From an uncultured Aurantimonas sp. (GTDB lineage Bacteria; Pseudomonadota; Alphaproteobacteria; Rhizobiales; Rhizobiaceae): a stretch of 64,000 nt of DNA. The position numbers and the translations under genes are program-made. Under the pieces are notes generated by a model. The model was not told the DNA's origin. It saw only the letters and a program-made list of their open reading frames with translations, and ran no database searches. The first letter of the stretch is position 1, and each line of letters opens with the position of its first letter. Below are positions 9,341 through 19,412 of this stretch, in pieces. The stretch lies in the NCBI GenBank assembly GCA_947488615.1, contig CANKZU010000007.1:124001-188000 (forward strand), read 5' to 3'.

Positions 9341-10490
9341 GTTGTTTGGTTCCGATGGCCACGTCGGCCGCGATGACGCAGTCCCGACCGGCTTGCTTTG
9401 CCCGGTAGAGCCTGTCGTCCGCCCGCCGGTAGGCGGCCTCGAAGCTTTCGCCCGGCCGGGCGGCGGCGACGCCGAAGCTGGCCGTGACTTGAATGCCCAC
9501 CAGCGGCAGCGGCCAGGCGACGCCCTTCAGCGCCTCGCGGATTTCGAGAGCCCTCGCCGCGCCCGTCGATGTATCGGCTCCCTCGACGAAGATCGCGAAT
9601 TCCTCGCCGCCCATTCGGCCGGCAAAGCCGAGGCGGCCCGCAAACACGTCGAGAAGCGCCCCCAATCCTGCGATCACCATATCGCCGGCCGCATGGCCGT
9701 TGTAGTCGTTCACCGCCTTGAAGTGGTCGACGTCGATCAAGACGAGCGCACCCTCGGCTCCCTGGCGCTCGGTGGCGGCGCGCAGCTGCAACTCGAAACC
9801 GCGGCGATTGAGGAGGCCTGACAGAAGATCCGTCTCTGACGAGACGCGGTAGCGTTCGACGGCATCGAGACCGATGGCGATGAGGGCGGTGAAGGCAAAC
9901 AGAAGACCGAACGCAATGCCGCCGAGCTGGAAGAAAAACGCCCAGCTCGATTGGCGCCAATCGGCCGTCGTCAGTTGTGGAGACGGATCGACGAAGAAAA
10001 TGACATTCTGCGCCATCAGGTTTGTCGCCAGCAGCAGCGCGAGTCCGAACAGGGCCCGGTTGACCGGCTTTTGCAGATTGTCTCGCATCTGTGTAGCGGC
10101 GAAGATGGCAAAGGCGGCGCATCCGCTCTGCACGGCGGCTATCTCTGCCGGGACGCTGTCGTAGAGGATCAGAGCGAGACCCGCGGCGAAAAGCGTCAGC
10201 GCAACTACGGCCGAAGCGGCGACGTCGCGCGGAGGGCGCTGGAACCGCTGGGATATGCCACGCGCCATCGCCGCCATGGCGAACAGGAACAGCGAATCTT
10301 CGAGGATTGCTTTCGCGACGCCGTAATCCCCGCCCGGAAAGATCGCCGTCGTGTAGCCGATGGCCGCCAGCGCGTAGGCGATGCCCCATGAGGCCCCGCC
10401 GGGAACGGTGACACCGAGGACGAGAAATACCGCCGAAATCGCCGCTAGGGCGAAAGGCACGCACCAGGCCAGAATGTCTGCTTCGCTCAT
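9306..10490 (-). CDS. Membrane-anchored GGDEF diguanylate cyclase
   Basis: The 394-aa protein has a hydrophobic N-terminal half (about six membrane segments up to residue 210) followed by a GGDEF domain. That domain contains TDLLSGLLNRRGFE, ALVLIDVDHFKAVNDYNGHAAGD and the active-site GRMGGEEF. The product would be cyclic-di-GMP made at the membrane. The RxxD inhibitory site reads RLGF, so feedback inhibition is probably lost. It is convergent with leuC. Confidence 0.9.
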   Translation of the reverse strand: MSEADILAWCVPFALAAISAVFLVLGVTVPGGASWGIAYALAAIGYTTAIFPGGDYGVAKAILEDSLFLFAMAAMARGISQRFQRPPRDVAASAVVALTLFAAGLALILYDSVPAEIAAVQSGCAAFAIFAATQMRDNLQKPVNRALFGLALLLATNLMAQNVIFFVDPSPQLTTADWRQSSWAFFFQLGGIAFGLLFAFTALIAIGLDAVERYRVSSETDLLSGLLNRRGFELQLRAATERQGAEGALVLIDVDHFKAVNDYNGHAAGDMVIAGLGALLDVFAGRLGFAGRMGGEEFAIFVEGADTSTGAARALEIREALKGVAWPLPLVGIQVTASFGVAAARPGESFEAAYRRADDRLYRAKQAGRDCVIAADVAIGTKQPGEAGSVSLVA

Positions 10491-10817
10491 GTCGGCTCGT
10501 ATTCGAAAGGCGGTCTCGTCGGGAGCAATCGATGAGAAGAGGGTAAAGGGCGAAAGCGGCTAGCGCCGTTGCATGGGATAATCGTAGCCGCCTTAAGTTA
10601 ACGGATCTCTTAAGTTGCGTGTAGTATTGATCTGGAGATGCAACTAGAGATTTATTTATGAAAACAGTAGGATAGGGGTGTCCGGGCTGGTTTTGGGAGG
10701 CGACCTTGCGGCATTTTCGAGGGGGAGGCTGTCCGATGCCGCCGGACGACCTCTGGTGACGAGACGCCGCCCAGGGGTCTTGACGTCGGCGCCCACAGGC
10801 GTGAAAGGCTTCCGCCT
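10491..10817. other. Intergenic region between divergent genes
   Basis: No gene is seen. The only pattern noted is a direct repeat CTTAAGTT at 10592-10599 and 10609-10616, 17 bases apart start to start, which could be a regulator site. Confidence 0.4.
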
Positions 10818-11297
10818 ATGGAGACGCCAGCCCCCGACATCGACATCAGGCGACTGCGCCTCAGCGACGCGCGCGATTTGGCGCCGTTGATCTCGGCCTA
10901 CAACCAATCGCTGTTTCGCGGCGCGCCAGGGTCTCCGGACCCTTATTACGCCGAGCAGCTGCTGCAGGACCGGACGGCGGAATTGCTGGGCGCGCGGCTG
11001 GATGGCGTACTTGTCGGCTTCGTTCTCTTCTACGACATTCCAGATGTGTGGACCGGCATGCGCTCGGGGCTCGCCGATCACATCTATGTGGATCACCGCC
11101 ATCGCCGCAAAGGCATCGCCAAAGCGATGATCGATCTTCTGGCCGATGAAGCCGACGGCCGCGGCTGGTCGAAGCTCGTGCTGCATTCGCCGCGAAATCC
11201 CGGCAACGGGCGGCGCCTATACGAAAAGATCGCCGATCCGGCGGACTGGTCGAGCTATGTCATCCGCTTTATCGACCGCGAACCCTCGCCGAAGTGA
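10818..11297 (+). CDS. GNAT family N-acetyltransferase
   Basis: This 159-aa protein has the GNAT fold pattern: strand LVGFVLFYDIPDVW, then IYVDHRHRRKGIAKAMIDLLADEA, which contains the acetyl-CoA pyrophosphate-binding R/K-x-x-G-I-A turn, and finally SKLVLHSPRNPGNGRRLYEKI. It would transfer an acetyl group to an amine; the substrate cannot be told. It stands alone before sdhC. Confidence 0.85.
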   Translation: METPAPDIDIRRLRLSDARDLAPLISAYNQSLFRGAPGSPDPYYAEQLLQDRTAELLGARLDGVLVGFVLFYDIPDVWTGMRSGLADHIYVDHRHRRKGIAKAMIDLLADEADGRGWSKLVLHSPRNPGNGRRLYEKIADPADWSSYVIRFIDREPSPK

Positions 11298-11522
11298 TTC
11301 GAAACTTGTAAGGGCGCAGGGTGGGGGTCAGCCGGTGTTGCCGCGCCCTCTTGCCGCGCCTAATCGATTAAGCCGGCCTCGCCATCCTCCCTGCGACGCG
11401 AAAGACTTGCTTTCGCAGTTGCGATAAGCCTTCTAAAGACACATCCGATCGCGCTGTGCGGCGCGAGGCCTGTGCCTATATGCTGCATGGTGCAAGGGAA
11501 ATTCGAGGACGAGAGAGCACCG

Positions 11523-11915
11523 ATGTCCGACTCCCCATCCACGCGGCCCCTCTCGCCGCATCTCAGCATCTACAAATTCCGCCCAACCATGGCGATGTCG
11601 ATCCTGCATCGAATCACCGGCAGCGCGCTTTACGTCGGCACGCTGTTCTTCGTCTGGTGGCTGGTCGCCGCGGCAAGCGGTCCGGAGGCCTTCTTCTATG
11701 CGTCGGCGTTTTTCGGCTCGATCGTCGGCCGGCTGATCTTGTTCGGCTACACTTGGGCGCTGCTTCACCACATGTTCGGCGGCATTCGGCACTTCATCTG
11801 GGATACCGGACGCGGGCTGGGCAAGGAAACCTCGACCCTTCTGGCCCAGGCGACGCTGGTGGCATCGCTGGCCGTCACGTTGATCCTTTGGGTCGGCATT
11901 CTGATCTTCGGTTGA
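11523..11915 (+). CDS. sdhC: Succinate dehydrogenase cytochrome b556 subunit
   Basis: SdhC is a membrane anchor of complex II that binds heme b and quinone. The 130-aa product shows RPLSPHLSIYKFRPTMAMSI, the HRITG motif, three hydrophobic helices and LLHHMFGGIRHFIWD with the heme-ligand histidine. ATG 11523 was chosen because the family begins with this segment; an in-frame ATG at 11472 would add 17 unlikely residues. It leads the sdhCDA operon. Confidence 0.96.
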   Translation: MSDSPSTRPLSPHLSIYKFRPTMAMSILHRITGSALYVGTLFFVWWLVAAASGPEAFFYASAFFGSIVGRLILFGYTWALLHHMFGGIRHFIWDTGRGLGKETSTLLAQATLVASLAVTLILWVGILIFG

Positions 11916-11925
11916 GGAGCGCGCC

Positions 11926-12306
11926 ATGACCGACATGAGAACACCGTTGCGCCGCGTGCGCGGCCTTGGTTCGGCGACCAGTGGCACCGAGCACTTCTGG
12001 CAGCAGCGGCTGACCGCCGTCGCCAACCTGTTTCTGATCAGCTTTTTCGTGATCCTCGTCATCGCCCTCCACAACGAGAGCTATGCGGATGTGCGCGCCG
12101 CCTTCGCCAATCCGCTGGTCGGAATCGCCATGGCGCTGGTGACCGTATCGGCGGCGATCCACATGCGGCTCGGCATGCAGGTGATCATCGAGGACTATGT
12201 CCATGGCGGGATGAAGGTGCTCCTCCTTATCCTCAATACGTTTTTCGCGGTCGTCATCGCTGGCGCGAGCCTGTTCGCGATCGTCAAGATGAGCTTCGGA
12301 GTCTGA
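11926..12306 (+). CDS. sdhD: Succinate dehydrogenase hydrophobic anchor subunit
   Basis: SdhD is the second anchor of complex II. The 126-aa protein has three membrane helices. It begins with [22 protein letters not shown] and has the heme/quinone segment [18 protein letters not shown]. It lies 10 bases after sdhC and 2 bases before sdhA, so the three genes form a single transcript. Confidence 0.95.
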   Translation: MTDMRTPLRRVRGLGSATSGTEHFWQQRLTAVANLFLISFFVILVIALHNESYADVRAAFANPLVGIAMALVTVSAAIHMRLGMQVIIEDYVHGGMKVLLLILNTFFAVVIAGASLFAIVKMSFGV

Positions 12307-12308
12307 CC

Positions 12309-14171
12309 ATGGCAACGAATGGAACCGCCGACGGCAACGGAGCCGGGCAGCCGCATCGCAGCGCCCCGGCCCAGAACGGCAAGGCCTACCCGATCACCGA
12401 TCACACTTTCGACGTCGTCGTCGTCGGGGCCGGTGGCGCCGGTCTTCGCGCGACCCTTGGCGCCGCGCAGGCCGGACTCAAGACCGCCTGTATCACCAAG
12501 GTGTTCCCGACGCGCTCGCACACCGTCGCCGCGCAGGGCGGCGTCGCCGCCTCGCTCGGCAATATGGGCAAGGACGACTGGCGCTGGCATATGTACGACA
12601 CCGTCAAGGGGTCGGACTGGCTGGGCGACCAGGACGCCATTGAATATCTGGTGCGCGAGGCGCCGGCCGCGGTTTATGAGCTGGAGCATTTCGGCGTGCC
12701 GTTTTCGCGCACAGAGGACGGCAAGATCTACCAACGCCCGTTTGGCGGCATGACCACCGACTTCGGCCAGGGTCCCCCGGCGCAGCGCACCTGCGCCGCC
12801 GCCGACCGGACCGGCCATGCGATGCTGCACACGCTCTATGGCCAGTCGCTGCGGCACTCCTCCGAATTCTTCATCGAATATTTCGCCATCGACCTGATCA
12901 TGGACGAGGAGGGCGCCTGCCGAGGGGTCATTGCGCTCTGCCTCGACGACGGCACGCTGCATCGCTTCCGCGCCAAGAAGACGATTCTCGCCACCGGTGG
13001 CTACGGCCGTGCGTATTTCTCCGCCACCTCCGCCCACACCTGCACCGGCGATGGCAACGCCATGGCGCTCAGGGCGGGCCTGCCGCTGCAGGACATGGAG
13101 TTCGTGCAATTCCACCCGACCGGCATCTACGGCGCCGGCTGCCTGATCACCGAGGGCTCTCGCGGCGAGGGCGGCTATCTCACCAATTCCGAAGGTGAGC
13201 GCTTCATGGAGCGCTACGCGCCGTCGGCCAAGGATCTGGCGTCGCGCGACGTGGTCAGCCGCGCAATGACGCTGGAAATTCGCGAAGGACGCGGCGTCGG
13301 CAAGCAGAAGGATCACATCTTCCTGCATCTCGACCACCTCGATCCGGCGGTGCTGCACGAGCGGCTTCCCGGCATTTCGGAATCGGCCAAGATCTTCGCC
13401 GGCGTCGACGTCACCCGCGAGCCGATCCCCGTGCTACCGACGGTCCATTACAACATGGGCGGCATCCCGACGAACTATCATGGCGAGGTGCTGACCAAGA
13501 AGGACGGCGACCCGGATACCGTGGTGCCGGGACTGATGGCGGTGGGCGAGGCGGCCTGCGTCTCAGTCCACGGCGCCAACCGGCTTGGCTCGAACTCGCT
13601 GATCGATCTCGTCGTCTTCGGCCGCGCCGCGGGGCTGCGCTGCGCCGAGACGGTCACGTCCGGCGAGGGCCATGCGCCGCTACCCGCCGATGCCGGCGAC
13701 AAGACGATCGCCCGCCTCGACCGGTTCCGCAACGCCGCCGGCTCGACGCCGACGGCCGAGCTCCGCGACCGGATGCAGCAGACCATGCAGGCGAACTGCG
13801 CGGTCTTCCGCACTGGCGAAGTTCTCGAGGAAGGCCACCAGAAGATCCACGACGTCTGGTCGGCGTCGGAGGACGTGCGGGTCACCGACCGATCGCTGAT
13901 CTGGAACACCGATCTGATCGAGACGCTCGAATACGACAATCTGATCGCCCAGGCGGTGGTGACGATGGATTCGGCGCGCAACCGGACGGAGTCGCGCGGT
14001 GCCCATGCCCGCGAGGATTTCCCCGACCGCGACGATGCCAACTGGATGAAGCACACGCTGTCGTTCTGCGACACCGACGCCAAGACCGTGACGCTCGAGG
14101 ACCGGCCGGTCCATGCCTACACGCTGTCGAACGAGATCGACTACATCGAGCCGAAAACGCGGGTGTATTGA
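12309..14171 (+). CDS. sdhA: Succinate dehydrogenase flavoprotein subunit
   Basis: SdhA oxidises succinate to fumarate with covalently bound FAD. The 620-aa protein shows the dinucleotide-binding [12 protein letters not shown], the flavinylation histidine in [10 protein letters not shown], and the active-site segment [22 protein letters not shown]. The C-terminus [18 protein letters not shown] ending is canonical. The iron-sulfur subunit sdhB is not next; it lies about 4.3 kb downstream. Confidence 0.98.
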   Translation: MATNGTADGNGAGQPHRSAPAQNGKAYPITDHTFDVVVVGAGGAGLRATLGAAQAGLKTACITKVFPTRSHTVAAQGGVAASLGNMGKDDWRWHMYDTVKGSDWLGDQDAIEYLVREAPAAVYELEHFGVPFSRTEDGKIYQRPFGGMTTDFGQGPPAQRTCAAADRTGHAMLHTLYGQSLRHSSEFFIEYFAIDLIMDEEGACRGVIALCLDDGTLHRFRAKKTILATGGYGRAYFSATSAHTCTGDGNAMALRAGLPLQDMEFVQFHPTGIYGAGCLITEGSRGEGGYLTNSEGERFMERYAPSAKDLASRDVVSRAMTLEIREGRGVGKQKDHIFLHLDHLDPAVLHERLPGISESAKIFAGVDVTREPIPVLPTVHYNMGGIPTNYHGEVLTKKDGDPDTVVPGLMAVGEAACVSVHGANRLGSNSLIDLVVFGRAAGLRCAETVTSGEGHAPLPADAGDKTIARLDRFRNAAGSTPTAELRDRMQQTMQANCAVFRTGEVLEEGHQKIHDVWSASEDVRVTDRSLIWNTDLIETLEYDNLIAQAVVTMDSARNRTESRGAHAREDFPDRDDANWMKHTLSFCDTDAKTVTLEDRPVHAYTLSNEIDYIEPKTRVY

Positions 14172-14215
14172 TCGATGAGGCGGGACGCCCCATTCTCCCG
14201 TTGATGGAGGTTTCG

Positions 14216-14563
14216 ATGACTCGGATCGGGCACAACAGCGGGAGACAGGGTTCGATGTACGCCATCGTCTTCGACCTCGACACGAACAGTCTGAAAGAGG
14301 TCTATCCTGGATCTTCCGGGAACAATGCTTACAACGACGTCCGGGCGTTTCTTGGAAAGCACGGGTTCGACTGGCAGCAAGGCAGCACCTATTTTGGAGA
14401 TGACACCGTCAACGAGGTGTCCTGCGTCCTGACGATTTAGGACCTCACCGAAGAATTCGACTGGTTCGCGCCCTCCGTTCGGGACGTCAGGATGCTGCGG
14501 ATCGAGTCCAACAACGATCTCATGCCGGCTGTGGAACGGGCCGTGAAGCGCAAAGCCGGGTGA
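14216..14563 (+). pseudogene. VapD-like endoribonuclease gene broken by an amber codon
   Basis: The first part encodes MYAIVFDLDTNSLKEVYPG and later FLGKHGFDWQQGSTYFGDD, which is characteristic of VapD, a small RNase with a Cas2-like fold. The frame is stopped by TAG at 14438-14440. It continues without any shift as DLTEEFDWFAPSVRDVRML and NNDLMPAVERAVKRKAG to TGA at 14561, completing the expected length of the family. A single C-to-T change (CAG to TAG) would explain this. The start was set at ATG 14216, which has GGAGG 6 bases upstream; it adds an IGHNSG leader before the VapD core at 14255. The gene directly follows sdhA. Confidence 0.8.
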
Positions 14564-14732
14564 TCGTTCGATCGAGGTGGGCCTCGACGGCTTTCTGCGT
14601 CGCGCAACCTCGCGCGACGCCATGCCTATCTATCCGGGCTGCTCCCTTCCGATCAGCGTGCTAAGTGTGTCGTCGGGCACCGGTGACCGGTCCGCTTGAG
14701 CGGCCGGCATTCAGTCATCTCGGAGGAACTGC

Positions 14733-15386
14733 ATGAACCGATCCACAGGCGCCGGGCTCGCCGCAATCGCCGCGCTCGTTCTCATGAACGCGCCGGCCCT
14801 TGCGCAGTCGACCAACGAGCTGCCGAAGACCCAAAGTGACGGGATTGCCGGGGTCGAAGCAGTCGGAACTGCGCAAGGCGTGCCGACGCCGACCGACCCA
14901 GCCGCGACTGAGACGCCTGAGAACCCAGCCGCCTCGGGCGGCGAGGCGAGCGATGCGACGGCCTCCGGTTCGCCGGCGGGCTCGGCGACGTCTGCGGCCG
15001 GGTCAGGCACGCCCGAGAACGAGCGTAGCCCCACGCCGTCGAACGAGGTCGGCGAGAAATTCGAGCTGCCACGCGTCAGCGGCGACAATCAGATCGAGAT
15101 GATCGCCGGGCTTTGCGGCGTGCAGATGAAAGAGATGACGCCGGCCGCCTGCACCTGTCTGGCAAAAGAAGCGATGAGCGAATTGTCTGACCCGCAGCGC
15201 GATTATCTGATCGCCAGCGTCGTGGCGCCGCCCGTCGCCGACCGCATGTTGAAGGACCGCCGCGTCGGCGAAGCCGATCAAAAGACCATCTTCGCCTTCC
15301 TCAACACGACGTCGGATGCTTGCAAGACAGGCAAGCTTGTCCCTGCGGCGGAGAGCGCGACAGAGGCGCCGGCGCCGGCCAAATAA
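14733..15386 (+). CDS. Secreted protein with low-complexity linker, function unknown
   Basis: The 217-aa product starts with a Sec-type signal peptide (MNRSTGAGLAAIAALVLMNAPALAQ, cleavage after ALA-Q likely). About 80 residues rich in Ala, Thr, Pro, Ser and Gly follow, then a compact C-terminal domain of about 100 residues with three conserved-looking cysteines (GLCGVQMKEMTPAACTCLAKEA). It is probably periplasmic. I do not recognise the family. Confidence 0.75.
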   Translation: MNRSTGAGLAAIAALVLMNAPALAQSTNELPKTQSDGIAGVEAVGTAQGVPTPTDPAATETPENPAASGGEASDATASGSPAGSATSAAGSGTPENERSPTPSNEVGEKFELPRVSGDNQIEMIAGLCGVQMKEMTPAACTCLAKEAMSELSDPQRDYLIASVVAPPVADRMLKDRRVGEADQKTIFAFLNTTSDACKTGKLVPAAESATEAPAPAK

Positions 15387-15486
15387 TCGTCGCTACAGAA
15401 TGGGCCGGTTGCCGAGCGACCGGCCCTTCGCCTGCCAGCAAAAATTTTTCCTCGCCGCGCCGTGACGCGGCCCTATCGTTCTGCCG

Positions 15487-16659
15487 ATGGCTCACGACAA
15501 ATTTCACGCGATCGTTCACCGTGCCGAAGGTCTGTGGGACCGAACCCGCTTCCATGCGAAGCGGGTGACCGGCCTTCTGGGAACGCCGATTCTCCTAGCC
15601 TATCGCGGGTTTCAAACGCCGGACGGGCTCTGGCTGCGCGGTCGTGTCATCGAGGATCAGGGCGTGATCTCGGCCGCTCATAGTGAATCGATCATGCAAA
15701 ATATCTGGCTGAGCCTCAAGCGCTACGAGACGGACGAGGTTATGGACGCGCGTGTCGCCTATTCGACCGGCAGTGTGACCGGCGAGGTGACGACCGACGA
15801 AGAGGGATATTTCGATCTCACCATCGAACCTCCCGCCCGGAGCGAGACCGCCCCGTGGCTCCCCGTCGAACTGATCCTAACCGAGGCGCCGCATTACGAC
15901 GTGCGGCCGCTGGGAGCGAAGGCGGAAATCCGCATCGTTTCGCCCAAAGCCCGGTTCGGCGTGATCTCCGATATCGACGACACCATCGTGAAGACCGGTG
16001 CGACAAATTTCCTCAAGCACTGGCGGACGGTGGCGGCGAACTCGGCCCAGAGTCGGACCGCTTTTCCGGGCGTTTCTCAGCTCTACCGCGCTCTCGCGGA
16101 GGGCGAGGCTGGGCCGGAAACCAATCCGGTCTTCTACGTGTCATCCAGCCCCTGGAACCTGTTCGATCTGTTCGAGCGATTCATGGTGCTGCACGACATT
16201 CCGCTCGGTCCGATGCTCTTGAAGGATTTCGGCCTCGACGCCACGAAATGGCTGACGGGCGGCCATGACGACCACAAGCTGACGATGATCGAGCGAGTGA
16301 TGACCGCGTATCCGCGACTGCCCTTCATCCTGATCGGCGATTCCGGCCAGCGCGACGCCGTTATCTACGCCGAAGCGGCGCGCCGCTATCCGGGGCGCAT
16401 CCTCGCCGTCTATATTCGTGACGTGACGGGCGGCCATCTCGCGGAGGAGGCCGACGACGGCGTTTCAGCTCTCAAGCGCGCCGGTATCGCCGTGACGGTC
16501 GCGCCGACACTGGAAACCGCTGCGGCCCACGCCGCGGAAGCGGGGCTGGTGCGATCATCGGTCGTCGGCGAGGTGCGCGAGGCCATTGAACAGCGGCGAC
16601 GTGAAGAGGGCGAGGAGAACGTCAGCGACGACAATCAGCCGAAAAATTCAAAAGCCTAG
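15487..16659 (+). CDS. APP1-type phosphatase (DUF2183)
   Basis: The 390-aa protein contains the HAD-like catalytic core of the APP1 phosphatidate phosphatase family: [19 protein letters not shown] with the DxDxT motif near residues 162-166, [16 protein letters not shown], and [17 protein letters not shown]. An N-terminal beta-rich domain precedes it. Bacterial members are presumed to dephosphorylate lipid phosphates, but substrates are rarely tested. Its stop overlaps the convergent queC stop by four bases. Confidence 0.88.
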   Translation: MAHDKFHAIVHRAEGLWDRTRFHAKRVTGLLGTPILLAYRGFQTPDGLWLRGRVIEDQGVISAAHSESIMQNIWLSLKRYETDEVMDARVAYSTGSVTGEVTTDEEGYFDLTIEPPARSETAPWLPVELILTEAPHYDVRPLGAKAEIRIVSPKARFGVISDIDDTIVKTGATNFLKHWRTVAANSAQSRTAFPGVSQLYRALAEGEAGPETNPVFYVSSSPWNLFDLFERFMVLHDIPLGPMLLKDFGLDATKWLTGGHDDHKLTMIERVMTAYPRLPFILIGDSGQRDAVIYAEAARRYPGRILAVYIRDVTGGHLAEEADDGVSALKRAGIAVTVAPTLETAAAHAAEAGLVRSSVVGEVREAIEQRRREEGEENVSDDNQPKNSKA

Positions 16660-17390
16660 GTTTCCGATCTCGTGGAAATCCCTGCCTGAAAACGGCTGTA
16701 GCCGTCTGCCCGAAGCTCGCAGGCGGGGCAGGTGCCGCAGCCATAGCCCCATGCGTGCTTGTGGCTTCGATCACCATTGTAGCAGGTATGGGTTTCGTCG
16801 CGGATGAGGTCGAGGAGGGCCGCGCCGCCAATGTCCTCGGCCAGTGCCCAGGTTTCGGCCTTGTCGATCCACATCAGCGGCGTGTGGATGACGAAGCGGC
16901 GCTCCATGCCCAGATTGAGGGCGAGCTGCATCGCCTTCATCGTATCGTCCCGACAGTCCGGATAGCCGGAGTAGTCGGTTTCGCAGACCCCCGTCACCAG
17001 GTGCTTGATCCCACGCCGATAGGCGACCGCCCCCGCGAAGGTCAGAAACAGCAGGTTGCGGCCGGGCACGAAGCTGTTGGGCAGACCGTCGGCCTGCATG
17101 GCGATCTCGACGTCGCGCGTCAGCGAGGTCTCGCTGAGCTTCGCCAGCGTCGTCAGGTCGACCAGATGGTCCTCCCCCAACCGGTCGCTCCAGGCCGGAA
17201 AGCGCGTGCGGATCGCCGCGAGCGCGTCGAGCCGCACGGTGAGTTCCACCGCATGGCGCTGGCCATAATCGAAGCCGATCGTCTCGACCTGGGTGAAGCG
17301 ATCGAGCGCCCAGGCAAGGCAGGTCGCCGAATCCTGCCCCCCCGAGAACAGCACCAGCGCGGATTGCTCGGCGGTCTGGTCAGCGGCCAT
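16656..17390 (-). CDS. queC: 7-cyano-7-deazaguanine synthase QueC
   Basis: QueC converts 7-carboxy-7-deazaguanine to preQ0 with ATP and ammonia in queuosine synthesis. The 244-aa protein has the PP-loop SGGQDS at residues 16-21. It also has the zinc-binding cysteines in the C-terminal segment HTCYNGD...[10 protein letters not shown]. It lies downstream of queE on the same strand with a 69-base gap. Confidence 0.97.
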   Translation of the reverse strand: MAADQTAEQSALVLFSGGQDSATCLAWALDRFTQVETIGFDYGQRHAVELTVRLDALAAIRTRFPAWSDRLGEDHLVDLTTLAKLSETSLTRDVEIAMQADGLPNSFVPGRNLLFLTFAGAVAYRRGIKHLVTGVCETDYSGYPDCRDDTMKAMQLALNLGMERRFVIHTPLMWIDKAETWALAEDIGGAALLDLIRDETHTCYNGDRSHKHAWGYGCGTCPACELRADGYSRFQAGISTRSET

Positions 17391-17459
17391 GTCATTGGGT
17401 CCAGTATTGCGGCATCAGCGGCCTATGTGCGGCCCGAATAGCTAAAGCTCGGTCGTCCG

Positions 17460-18095
17460 TCATCTGATCCCCAGGAGCTTGTGGGTTTGCAGGGTGAGGC
17501 GCCACCGCGGATGCGCCAGACAATAGGCGAGCGCCGCCGCCGTATTCGCCTCCCGCTCCGGTCCGTCCATCGGCTGGAGCAACAACGTGTCGAAGTCGAG
17601 CTCGGCGAAGCGCTCCGGCTCGGCTCCCGCCTGCGGATAGACCAGTTTCAACTCGTGTCCGCTGGTCTGGACGAGCGGTGCGCCGCTTTTCGGGCTGACG
17701 CAGATCCAGTCGATCGCCTCCGGTGCGCGCAAGGTGCCGTTGGTCTCGACCGCGATCTCGAAGCCTTCCGCGTGAAGAGCGGAGACGAGGGCATCGTCGA
17801 TCTGCAGCAGCGGCTCGCCGCCGGTCAGTACCACGAGGCGACCGGGCATCGGTTGGCCTTCCCAGGCAGTGGCGATAGCGGTGGCGAGCGCTCGCGCGCT
17901 GGTGAATTTGCCGCCGCCGGTCCCGTTCGTGCCGACGAAATCGGTGTCGCAGAACTGGCAGATCGCCTTCCGACGGTCGATTTCCCGGCCGGACCACAGA
18001 TTGCAGCCGGCAAAGCGGCAAAACACCGCCGCGCGCCCGGCGTTTCGGCCCTCGCCCTGAAGCGTGTAGAAAATCTCCTTGACCGAATAGGTCAT
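17460..18095 (-). CDS. queE: 7-carboxy-7-deazaguanine synthase QueE
   Basis: QueE is a radical SAM enzyme that contracts the ring of 6-carboxytetrahydropterin to 7-carboxy-7-deazaguanine. The 211-aa protein opens with YSVKEIFYTLQGEGRNAGR and has the iron-sulfur cysteines in FCRFAGCNLW and ICQFCDTDF, then LTGGEPLLQ. The partner genes queD and queF are not in the window. It is transcribed with queC, away from sdhB. Confidence 0.96.
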   Translation of the reverse strand: MTYSVKEIFYTLQGEGRNAGRAAVFCRFAGCNLWSGREIDRRKAICQFCDTDFVGTNGTGGGKFTSARALATAIATAWEGQPMPGRLVVLTGGEPLLQIDDALVSALHAEGFEIAVETNGTLRAPEAIDWICVSPKSGAPLVQTSGHELKLVYPQAGAEPERFAELDFDTLLLQPMDGPEREANTAAALAYCLAHPRWRLTLQTHKLLGIR

Positions 18096-18486
18096 GGCGT
18101 CATCCGGTTTCAGCGATGCGCGGCATGGCCGGCGTCGGTTCGTCGATCAATTAGGCGGGAGCCGCCCGATCGATCGAGCCGTCATCCCTGGCGCCGTATC
18201 GGCGCAGTCCGCCCTGTGCGATGGTGGCCCTGTACAATGGTGGTTTGCCGCGCAAACGGGTTTGAAACGCTTACTCCAGGCACAGGGGCGTGCGGCCGGG
18301 CTTTGTTAATGAGGTCGGGCTGCTTGCGCAACTGTTCAAGGCCGCTTGGTCGTTCCGCGTTTTGCCAATGCGGGAGAAACCCGGACATTCAAACGATTCG
18401 CGCCGCGGCCGCGCTGTTTCGTCTCTGGTGTTTTGCAGCGCACGCTTTATGTTGCGGCCAATCCAACCGGCACCGGATAAAGCGTC
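18096..18486. other. Intergenic region between queE and sdhB
   Basis: The region is divergent between queE and sdhB and should contain promoters for both. No convincing -35/-10 pair, structure or small gene was recognised. Confidence 0.4.
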
Positions 18487-19266
18487 ATGGTCGAACTCGC
18501 CCTTCCGAAGAATTCCACGATCAACGAAGGCAAGGTCTGGGATAAACCGGGGGGCGCGACGAACGTCCGCGAATTCAAGATCTATCGTTGGTCGCCGGAC
18601 GACAGGGACAATCCGCGCACGGACACCTTCTATGTCGATACCGACGATTGCGGGCCGATGGTCCTCGACGCGCTGCTATGGATCAAGAACCGGATCGATT
18701 CCACGCTGACGCTTCGTCGTTCTTGTCGTGAGGGTATCTGCGGCTCCTGCGCCATGAACATCGATGGCGCGAACACGCTCGCATGCACCAAGGGCATGGA
18801 CGAGATCGCCGGGCCGGTGAAGGTCTATCCGCTGCCGCATATGCCGGTGGTCAAGGATCTGATCCCGGATCTGACGGTGCCCTACGCCCAGCTTCGCTCG
18901 ATCGAGCCCTGGCTGAAGACCGAGACGCCCGAGCCGGAGAAGGAGTGGCGCCAGAGCCATTCGGATCGCGAGAAGCTCGACGGTCTTTACGAGTGCATCC
19001 TGTGCTTCTGCTGCCAGACCTCGTGTCCGTCCTATTGGTGGAATGGCGAACGCTATCTCGGTCCGGCGGTGCTGCTTCAGGCCTATCGCTGGCTGATCGA
19101 TTCCCGCGACGAGGCGACGGGCGAGCGGCTGGACGATCTTGAGGATCCGTTCAAGCTGTATCGCTGTCACACGATCATGAACTGCACCCAGTCCTGTCCG
19201 AAGGGTCTGAACCCCGCCAAGGCGATCGCCGAAATCAAGAAGATGATGGTCGAACGCCGCGTCTGA
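18487..19266 (+). CDS. sdhB: Succinate dehydrogenase iron-sulfur subunit
   Basis: SdhB passes electrons from FAD to quinone. The 259-aa product shows all three cluster regions: [16 protein letters not shown] for [2Fe-2S], [17 protein letters not shown] for [4Fe-4S] and [17 protein letters not shown] for [3Fe-4S]. It sits about 4.3 kb downstream of sdhA, with a VapD-like pseudogene, a secreted protein, an APP1 phosphatase and queCE between. Its expression must therefore be separate from sdhCDA. Confidence 0.98.
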   Translation: MVELALPKNSTINEGKVWDKPGGATNVREFKIYRWSPDDRDNPRTDTFYVDTDDCGPMVLDALLWIKNRIDSTLTLRRSCREGICGSCAMNIDGANTLACTKGMDEIAGPVKVYPLPHMPVVKDLIPDLTVPYAQLRSIEPWLKTETPEPEKEWRQSHSDREKLDGLYECILCFCCQTSCPSYWWNGERYLGPAVLLQAYRWLIDSRDEATGERLDDLEDPFKLYRCHTIMNCTQSCPKGLNPAKAIAEIKKMMVERRV

Positions 19267-19412
19267 TCGCGGGGGGATTGTCCATCCCTTGCTTCGAGGG
19301 GGACGAAGCCTGTGCGGCGACTCGGCCACACTGACGGTCAAAACGGCCGCGATCGGGCGTAAACGCGCCGTCGGCCCATTTTCCGGACATTTTCTCCCAT
19401 CACGGATGCGGC

